In this document: one piece after another, positions 35,053 through 40,693 of the stretch
Layout: the number at the start of each line of letters is the position of its first letter
Position numbering within the stretch: the stretch's first letter is position 1
From: Candidatus Cloacimonadota bacterium
GTDB lineage: Bacteria; Cloacimonadota; Cloacimonadia; JGIOTU-2
Assembly (NCBI GenBank): GCA_016932035.1
Contig: JAFGDR010000053.1
Coordinates: forward strand, 1 to 40,693
Direction: 5' to 3'
DNA: 40,693 nucleotides
Translations under genes and position numbers: made by a program
The notes under the pieces: generated by a model
What the model saw: only the letters and a program-made list of their open reading frames with translations
What the model was told of the DNA's origin: nothing
Database searches by the model: none

Positions 35053-36611
35053 AGAGCTCGAATTCTTGTTTCCAAAAATTTTGTGTCCACAAATCTACCT
35101 GATACAATTAATGTATCTTTATCCTCTTTTATATACATCTTCGGAAAGAGAGAAGTTTTCTCACCAACTATATTTTCATCCGATAGGATAAACTCCATAT
35201 TATTATCAATAATTACGTTATTCTCAGACAGTTGAATCGAACAGTTGGGAGAAAAATGAAAAAACATTCGAAATGCATGTTCTCCTGTTGCAAGCAGGAT
35301 GTCTCGAATGATGATTGCATCATTCTCGATTTTAATCTCTCTGCTATGGCTGATATTACGAAATTTATACGTACAACGAATTAATTTGCTGGAAATTTCA
35401 GGCTCAGTAATAAATGCACGATTCCCTACCCGGAATGCTTTCCACATTTCTGCCTGATCACTTGAATCAATCTCGATCGTATTATGAGCTTTTGTTGATC
35501 GAGAATATGCTCTTTCATCGCTTTCAGAATAGGTATAATTGCCTGTATCAACCAAGATCCGCTTGCCATTATACCAAAGAAGAACAGAGTTTATATCTGC
35601 GTGTGAGTGGGAAGGATTGTATGGTGGATTGAAAGGAGCACAACACATCATTATTTTCATACTTCCATTATTGATCGTGGGATAATAACTTGAATGTTGA
35701 TTCTTCTTGCTATTAATTCCTAACACCTGAGCTAACTTAATAATCTCATCAGGTTGAGGAGTATCCTGATAATTTACATCATTTATAGGAAGATAGCCCT
35801 CTTTATCATAATAATACTGATTCCAATAAAGCGCTGAACTGGTCACATTTTGCAGATTTCTCACTGTTTCGTTATTGACGTTACAATCATTATTTGACAG
35901 CAAGTTATACACATTAAGTAGATCCTTGGTAAAAATCGCATGATAGGTTGGAGAAAATTCAAAATGATATCCCTCTTTAGTGATTTGCTCATCAATTTGT
36001 TTATTTAGATCATGAAGCGCCCATTGAAACCACTTTTTATTGCTGAAAACATATCCTAAATACAATAAAGCAACAATATTCTTAAAGAAATGATTTGCAA
36101 GAAGATGGAATTCTCTTTGATGATACAACCAGATTCCCTGCAGATGAAGGGAATTGTATATCGTTTGATCCTTAATATCAAATTTTGCAATGAATTTGAT
36201 CCAATTTACCACTCTGATCGAAATTGTATAAGGATCCCATTCAATAGAATCAGATGGCGGATTTTCATGAATCCAGTTGAGAATAATATCTAAACCTGTT
36301 CCTTTGTCGATACCTAAAATGAAATCATTATAATGAAGATGATATTGGAATAAAGTATCGTTTATATGCTCTTTCCAATTTATATGAGTTAGATCGATAG
36401 AATCATTAAATAATTTATATTTACGATCTGCGTATTCTCGAATTTTGGGAATTATAAGTTTTGGTATATGTAATGAAGATGGTGGTTTGCAGTTTTTTTT
36501 GAATGCACACAGGTATTGTCTTTGACATCTCAACCATATCCTCGAAAGGAATTGTATTACATTAATATACCTCAAGGAATGAAAATAACAAGAGCACCTG
36601 GATAAAAACAT
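35049..36611 (-). CDS. Heparinase II/III family protein
   Basis: The 520-residue protein has an (alpha/alpha)-toroid N-terminal part (about residues 50-300, with LNWIHENPPSDSIEWDPYTISIRV and ANHFFKNIVALLYLGYVF) and a C-terminal beta-sheet part with NPSHSHADINSVLLWYNGKRILVDTGNY and STKAHNTIEID, the conserved core of heparinase II/III-like lyases. These lyases cut uronate-containing polysaccharides by beta-elimination. No clear signal peptide is present, though the first 40 residues are rich in Cys and hydrophobic residues. It sits between the oxidoreductase (1-nt overlap) and the WbuB-like GT, as in many exopolysaccharide loci. It may edit the glycan made here. Confidence 0.85.
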   Translation of the reverse strand: MFLSRCSCYFHSLRYINVIQFLSRIWLRCQRQYLCAFKKNCKPPSSLHIPKLIIPKIREYADRKYKLFNDSIDLTHINWKEHINDTLFQYHLHYNDFILGIDKGTGLDIILNWIHENPPSDSIEWDPYTISIRVVNWIKFIAKFDIKDQTIYNSLHLQGIWLYHQREFHLLANHFFKNIVALLYLGYVFSNKKWFQWALHDLNKQIDEQITKEGYHFEFSPTYHAIFTKDLLNVYNLLSNNDCNVNNETVRNLQNVTSSALYWNQYYYDKEGYLPINDVNYQDTPQPDEIIKLAQVLGINSKKNQHSSYYPTINNGSMKIMMCCAPFNPPYNPSHSHADINSVLLWYNGKRILVDTGNYTYSESDERAYSRSTKAHNTIEIDSSDQAEMWKAFRVGNRAFITEPEISSKLIRCTYKFRNISHSREIKIENDAIIIRDILLATGEHAFRMFFHFSPNCSIQLSENNVIIDNNMEFILSDENIVGEKTSLFPKMYIKEDKDTLIVSGRFVDTKFLETRIRAL

Positions 36612-38749
36612 TATATCTTGAGTGCAAGTCCCGTCTTTATTGATTCCATTGCGCGAATTGTCGTCAATGTAGTGATATATAGGTCGTTAAATGCAATAGG
36701 TGATGATTTTCCATTTCTGATTGCATTGAAAAACTGAGAATATTCTTCCAAGAAACCCTTATTCTGACCTTTTGAGGAATATGATGTCTTCTTGCCATCA
36801 TGATATAACTCGGTTTTGTAGAAGTTATACATCTTAGCAGTTTTGTTTCCAGAACTTGCTTCAAAATACTCCTTAGGTAAAGAGCGATCACCAACGGCAT
36901 GATATGTAATACAACCGATCGAACCATCTGCAAATTTGATTGTAATTTGTACAGAATCGTCATTATTGTATAGTATATCATCTGTGTTTACTGAAATCGC
37001 ATAAACCTCTATTGGATCACTCTGACAAATTGATTGCATAAAATCTATAAAATGACAGCCTTCTCCGATTATTCGACCTCCGCCAATTTCAAGATTTTGA
37101 GTCCAATGTTCTGGAGGTATTGCTCCCGCATTTATCAAGTAGTTCATAACCAATGGTGTTCCGGAATTTTGCATGAACTCTTGTATCTTTTTTGCATGTG
37201 AAGAAAATCTTCTATTGAAACCTACCAGGATAGAAACATCTGACTTTTCATATATTTCCTTGATTTTCTTGAGTTGTTCTTCGTTCATAGCTAAGGGTTT
37301 TTCAACAAATACATTTTTACCTGATTTAATGCAATCAATTGCTAGTCCTGTATGAGTATTATGGGGAGTTGTGATCATAACTGTATTTATGCTATCATCT
37401 TTGAGTATTTCGTTGAGATCTGAAGAAACCTGTGAAAATCCGAATTTTTTTCCGATATGTGTTGCAATTGATGTGTCAAAATCTATTAGGGCTGTAAGAT
37501 TGGCATCGGTTTTACGCAAAAATGGTAATGCTACAGATTGACAAAAATTACCAGCACCAATAACTGCAAGATTAATACTTCCCGATTTATTATGTGCATT
37601 GAGCTCAACAGTACTCTTTTTATACTCGATTTCTGAATACTCTAAAACAATGCCAAGATAAGGTTCTTTTTTCTTACCAGTTAGTAGTTCATAAGCTTCA
37701 AGCACATTGGTGAAATCAAAAACGTGCGAAATAAGTTTTTCCGGAGTGATTTTTTTCTGAGAAATAAGGTTAAGAATAGCTTCCATATTCCTTTGTTCAG
37801 TCCAGCGCACAAAAGAATAGGGATAATCTATACCTCCTTCTTCATATGAAGGATCATATCTTCCAGGTCCATATGACATTGATAGTTTACATTCAAGTTC
37901 TTTTTTATAATAGAGATCTCTCGGAATTTCTATCGGAAACATTCCTACGATGATGACCCTCCCCCTTATTCTGCACAATTCGCCAGCACTGGTCATAAGA
38001 GATGGAGATGTCGTTGAAGCAGTAATGATAACGCCATCAACACCTCTGCCCTCTGTAAATTCCTGAACAGCTTCAACCATATCTGCATTTTGGACGGCAG
38101 CATCAGCACCCATTTCCTTAGCAAGCTCCAATTTAGCTTTCGCGATATCTATTGCTATAACATTGCATCCGTTCGCCTTGAGTAGCTGGATTGTGATTTG
38201 TCCTATAAGACCTGCTCCAATAACGGCGATCTTCTCGCCGAGTGTTGGGTTCAATTGCCGAACACCCTGAAGTGCAATAGCGGCTACTGTGGTAAAAGAT
38301 GCTTGCTGATAACTGACATTCTCAGGTATTTTTACAACTAAATTACCTGGAACAAAGTTTATTTCTGCATGACTTGCATAACCTGCTCCAGCACATGCCA
38401 CTCTGTCTCCCGGTTGGATATCTTTGACATTCTTACCTGACATACATACTTCACCAGCACACGAATAACCAAGAGCAACTGGCGAATCGAGTTTGCTAAA
38501 AACTTTTTCAAGAGTTGGTTTTAATCCATCACGCTTGATTTTTTCCATAACCTGTTTGACCAAATCCGGTCTTGCTTGTGCTTTACCAACCAGGGATTTT
38601 TTTGCTAGATCGATCATAAGTTTTTCTGTACCTGCAGAGACGAGTGATGCTTTTGTTTCTACAAGGACTCCATTGTTTCCACAACCTGGTATGGGCACTT
38701 CAACGACTTCCATTTTTCCTGTTTTATATGATTGTATCAGTTGTTTCAT
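36611..38749 (-). CDS. Two-domain oxidoreductase: MDR (alcohol-dehydrogenase-like) fused to Gfo/Idh/MocA
   Basis: The 712-residue protein has an MDR domain (about 1-370) with GYSCAGEV, PGDRVACAGAGYASHAE and the nucleotide site VIGAGLIGQIT. The usual zinc ligands near GHE are not visible. Then comes a Gfo/Idh/MocA domain (about 390-712) with VIGAGNFCQSVALPF, the active-site EKP (VFVEKPLA) and GEGCHFIDF. This fused architecture is a known bi-domain family of polysaccharide gene clusters, with no firmly known reaction. An RBS (GGAG at about 38759-38762) precedes the start. It overlaps the heparinase-like gene by one base. It probably makes or modifies a nucleotide-linked or polymer-linked sugar. 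Confidence 0.9.
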   Translation of the reverse strand: MKQLIQSYKTGKMEVVEVPIPGCGNNGVLVETKASLVSAGTEKLMIDLAKKSLVGKAQARPDLVKQVMEKIKRDGLKPTLEKVFSKLDSPVALGYSCAGEVCMSGKNVKDIQPGDRVACAGAGYASHAEINFVPGNLVVKIPENVSYQQASFTTVAAIALQGVRQLNPTLGEKIAVIGAGLIGQITIQLLKANGCNVIAIDIAKAKLELAKEMGADAAVQNADMVEAVQEFTEGRGVDGVIITASTTSPSLMTSAGELCRIRGRVIIVGMFPIEIPRDLYYKKELECKLSMSYGPGRYDPSYEEGGIDYPYSFVRWTEQRNMEAILNLISQKKITPEKLISHVFDFTNVLEAYELLTGKKKEPYLGIVLEYSEIEYKKSTVELNAHNKSGSINLAVIGAGNFCQSVALPFLRKTDANLTALIDFDTSIATHIGKKFGFSQVSSDLNEILKDDSINTVMITTPHNTHTGLAIDCIKSGKNVFVEKPLAMNEEQLKKIKEIYEKSDVSILVGFNRRFSSHAKKIQEFMQNSGTPLVMNYLINAGAIPPEHWTQNLEIGGGRIIGEGCHFIDFMQSICQSDPIEVYAISVNTDDILYNNDDSVQITIKFADGSIGCITYHAVGDRSLPKEYFEASSGNKTAKMYNFYKTELYHDGKKTSYSSKGQNKGFLEEYSQFFNAIRNGKSSPIAFNDLYITTLTTIRAMESIKTGLALKI

Positions 38750-38794
38750 TGATATTAACTCCGAAATTTTATGCTACATCTCTTACGTATATCT

Positions 38795-40132
38795 CTACTG
38801 GTCAAGAATGGTACTTTTATCATCAACTTTGATCATTGAATCATTGATATTTTCAAGAACATTTCTACTGATCTTATTTGATGGGCTATTGTCTTTAATG
38901 AGTATATTATATCGAATGATTTTATCATTTTTTAGTGTTGTAACAATTTGATTATCCGTGATAGTATTATTCGTTGAGAGTGGTTCATCTGGTTTGTATT
39001 GTGCCACAGAAATCTCACCTGTTTCAAATTTATTGATATTGGTTAGATGAGAATAAATATTGTTATTCATAATAAAATTAGTCTCGATGGTACACCTCTG
39101 AGAAGAAAAGACAGCGATACCTTTTCCATTATTATTTTCAACAGAATTCTTTGACACAAGTAAGCCGTCTGATCTCCAGAGACAAATTCCAACATCACCT
39201 CCATAAGCAACATAATTTGACTCAATTACGCCGATAGAGCAATCATATGCTCCAATCATATCGGCATTTCCACCATCCTGAAAAGGAAGGGAGTTACCGA
39301 TAAGAGTGTTATTTGAAATCAGGATATTTTTATGACGAATCCCGCCACCAGTTGATAATCTAATAGGATGACCTGCAAATCCAGTACCCCCGATATCACT
39401 CATAAAATTATTACTGATAATAATGCTTCGAGTATAACTTTTTTTCTCACCACTCCCCTGGAAATCGATAGCCATATTTGCTATTGAGTAAAAAACACTA
39501 TTAGATATTTTAATATTTTCTGCATTATCTGTTGTTCTAATTCCATAATAATAATTATGAAAAGTGCAATTAGAAATTTCAACATCCTTTACCAATACTT
39601 CTTTTTCATCTCCCTTGATCCATACAGCATAATCATTTTTTTTGATATTTTTGAAAACTTCGCAGTTTTTGATTGATATATTCTGTATGAGCTGACCATC
39701 AGGATCAATCTTAAAAGCATGGAACGAATCGCGATCAATTAATGAGCAATCGATTATTAGATCAGAAATATGTACATTACTTCCTTTAATAAAAAAGCAA
39801 TTGCCACCTGTAAAATCTTTCGATAATTGAACATATACCTTCCCGCGATTCGCTGAAATTGATATTTCCGAAGGTATAGTTACAGTTTTTGATATTAGTA
39901 TTACTGAATTAAATGGAATAATAATTTCACTAATTCCTTTATCCTCTGCATCCTTAAGAGCTTGTATAAAGGATTCATGGGAAATCATATTTCCTATACC
40001 TTCGATATATGTTCCTAGATTGATCTCCTTCTGCTTCATATTAGATTGAGATGATTTAGCATACAATGCAATAGAAAAAGCTAAAAAAATTAATAAAAAA
40101 AATACAATTAAGATTTTTACATTGATTTTCAT
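38795..40132 (-). CDS. Secreted right-handed parallel beta-helix protein
   Basis: The 445-residue protein starts with a signal peptide or membrane anchor (MKINVKILIVFFLLIFLAFS). About ten beta-helix coils follow, such as IKNCEVFKNI, ISNCTFHNYYYGI, ISNSVFYSIANMAI, ISNNTLIGN and ETNFIMNNN, with Asn at turn positions. This is the NosD/pectate-lyase-like fold (Beta_helix), found in polysaccharide lyases, epimerases and adhesins; no catalytic set stands out. ATG 40132 is favoured over 40141 because an AAAGGA site (about 40141-40146) is 8 nt upstream of it. It lies 45 nt before the oxidoreductase and may process or bind the glycan outside the cell. Confidence 0.82.
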   Translation of the reverse strand: MKINVKILIVFFLLIFLAFSIALYAKSSQSNMKQKEINLGTYIEGIGNMISHESFIQALKDAEDKGISEIIIPFNSVILISKTVTIPSEISISANRGKVYVQLSKDFTGGNCFFIKGSNVHISDLIIDCSLIDRDSFHAFKIDPDGQLIQNISIKNCEVFKNIKKNDYAVWIKGDEKEVLVKDVEISNCTFHNYYYGIRTTDNAENIKISNSVFYSIANMAIDFQGSGEKKSYTRSIIISNNFMSDIGGTGFAGHPIRLSTGGGIRHKNILISNNTLIGNSLPFQDGGNADMIGAYDCSIGVIESNYVAYGGDVGICLWRSDGLLVSKNSVENNNGKGIAVFSSQRCTIETNFIMNNNIYSHLTNINKFETGEISVAQYKPDEPLSTNNTITDNQIVTTLKNDKIIRYNILIKDNSPSNKISRNVLENINDSMIKVDDKSTILDQ

Positions 40133-40159
40133 GATATTCATCCTTTCTTTATAGAGTTA

Positions 40160-40693
40160 TTAATAAATTGCATGTTTAATGTAAATCTTTCTTAAAACGT
40201 TGGCATATTTTTTCCAATTATATGCTTCAATATATAGTCTTTGTGCATTGTCGCCATAGGTTTCAAGTTTTGATTTATTCCTTTTTATATCTCTAATCGT
40301 ATCCTTAATTATTTCAGTTCTTGAATATTCAGTTACAATACCAATCTTATGCTTAACGACAAAATCAGATAAAGATGTTCCAAAATTAGTGAAAATAGGG
40401 ATTTTTAGCATCATCGCTTCAAAAACCTTGTTTGAGTTAGGATGTTTGTGAGCTATAAGATCTGGATTATAAAATGCAAGTAACAAATCACTCCTGACCA
40501 TTTCTTGAATGCATCTTTCATGAGTTAAATTACCAAGTGAAAAAACATTTGGATATTCAAAGAGTTTCAGCATGAACTCATCTTCAAAACTCACATTCCC
40601 GCTATTAGCAATTTCAAATCTGACATTCTCCAATCCCTGTATGCTTTGTGCAATTTCCATCAATCCCCTATCCTTACCAACTCTCCCACTGTA
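40160..40693 (-). CDS. GT4-family glycosyltransferase, C-terminal half (5' end outside window)
   Basis: The frame stays open to the right edge, giving YSGRVGKDRGLMEIAQSI upstream of the first in-window start codon, which is the G-R-x-x-K-D-x-G nucleotide-binding region of GT-B enzymes. The visible ~177 residues continue with FSLGNLTHERCIQEMVRSDLLLAF and SNKVFEAMMLKIPIFTNFG, the donor-sugar region. The acceptor domain is missing because it lies beyond base 40693. It ends 27 nt before the beta-helix start and belongs to the same glycan run. Confidence 0.85.
   Translation of the reverse strand, partial: YSGRVGKDRGLMEIAQSIQGLENVRFEIANSGNVSFEDEFMLKLFEYPNVFSLGNLTHERCIQEMVRSDLLLAFYNPDLIAHKHPNSNKVFEAMMLKIPIFTNFGTSLSDFVVKHKIGIVTEYSRTEIIKDTIRDIKRNKSKLETYGDNAQRLYIEAYNWKKYANVLRKIYIKHAIY

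Noticed and set aside
1-40693. CRISPR arrays, insertion sequences, integrases or tRNA genes
   Set aside because: I saw no regularly spaced repeats, transposase motifs or cloverleaf-like sequences in the few short intergenic gaps.

Overview
This is an AT-rich bacterial chromosome segment, almost fully coding, with 29 protein-coding genes. I found no tRNA or rRNA genes, mobile elements or CRISPR arrays. The makeup is Gram-negative: a MacB/LolD-type exporter, a Wzx flippase, and a secreted protein with a Sec signal and a C-terminal sorting domain of the YPNPF/FlgD-like type. That sorting domain plus the base composition suggests an uncultivated FCB-type lineage (Cloacimonadota or a relative). 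This placement is an inference.

Layout. Bases 1-9415 are all on the plus strand. They hold the conserved block rimM(partial)-trmD-SPOUT methyltransferase-rplS, a Trk/Ktr potassium uptake pair (trkH, trkA), a PAS/HAMP membrane protein, a RluD-type pseudouridine synthase, an aminopeptidase P, coaD and an M16 zinc protease. The strands meet head-on at about 9416-9455. From 9456 to the right edge everything is on the minus strand, and most neighbours overlap by 1-23 nt or sit within 20 nt of each other.

Read in the direction of transcription (right to left), the minus strand has three blocks. (1) 40.7-30.8 kb is a surface-glycan block: a GT4 enzyme (cut by the edge), a secreted beta-helix protein, a two-domain MDR + Gfo/Idh/MocA oxidoreductase, a heparinase II/III-like protein, a WbuB-like GT4 and three SDR sugar-nucleotide enzymes. 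(2) 30.8-24.0 kb is mostly housekeeping: smpB, a zinc phospholipase C/S1-P1-like protein, an ABC exporter pair, a YihY/BrkB membrane protein, RNase PH and a single-chain transketolase. (3) 24.0-9.5 kb is a second glycan block: three GT4 enzymes, a polysaccharide-deacetylase-like protein, a Wzx flippase, a GT39-like membrane enzyme, a further GT4-like enzyme and a WecA/MraY-type initiating transferase. It ends with a secreted 14-repeat beta-propeller protein and recG.

Together the glycan genes can supply nucleotide sugars (SDRs, oxidoreductase), prime undecaprenyl phosphate (WecA type), extend the glycan (GT4s), flip it (Wzx) and modify it (deacetylase, GT39-like, heparinase-like, beta-helix). 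No clear Wzy polymerase or Wzz/Wza export gene is visible. The most notable points are the conserved-looking oxidoreductase-heparinase-WbuB-SDR module, the 14-repeat propeller protein, the apparent frameshift at the trkH start, and the mixing of housekeeping and glycan genes in one compact directional run.
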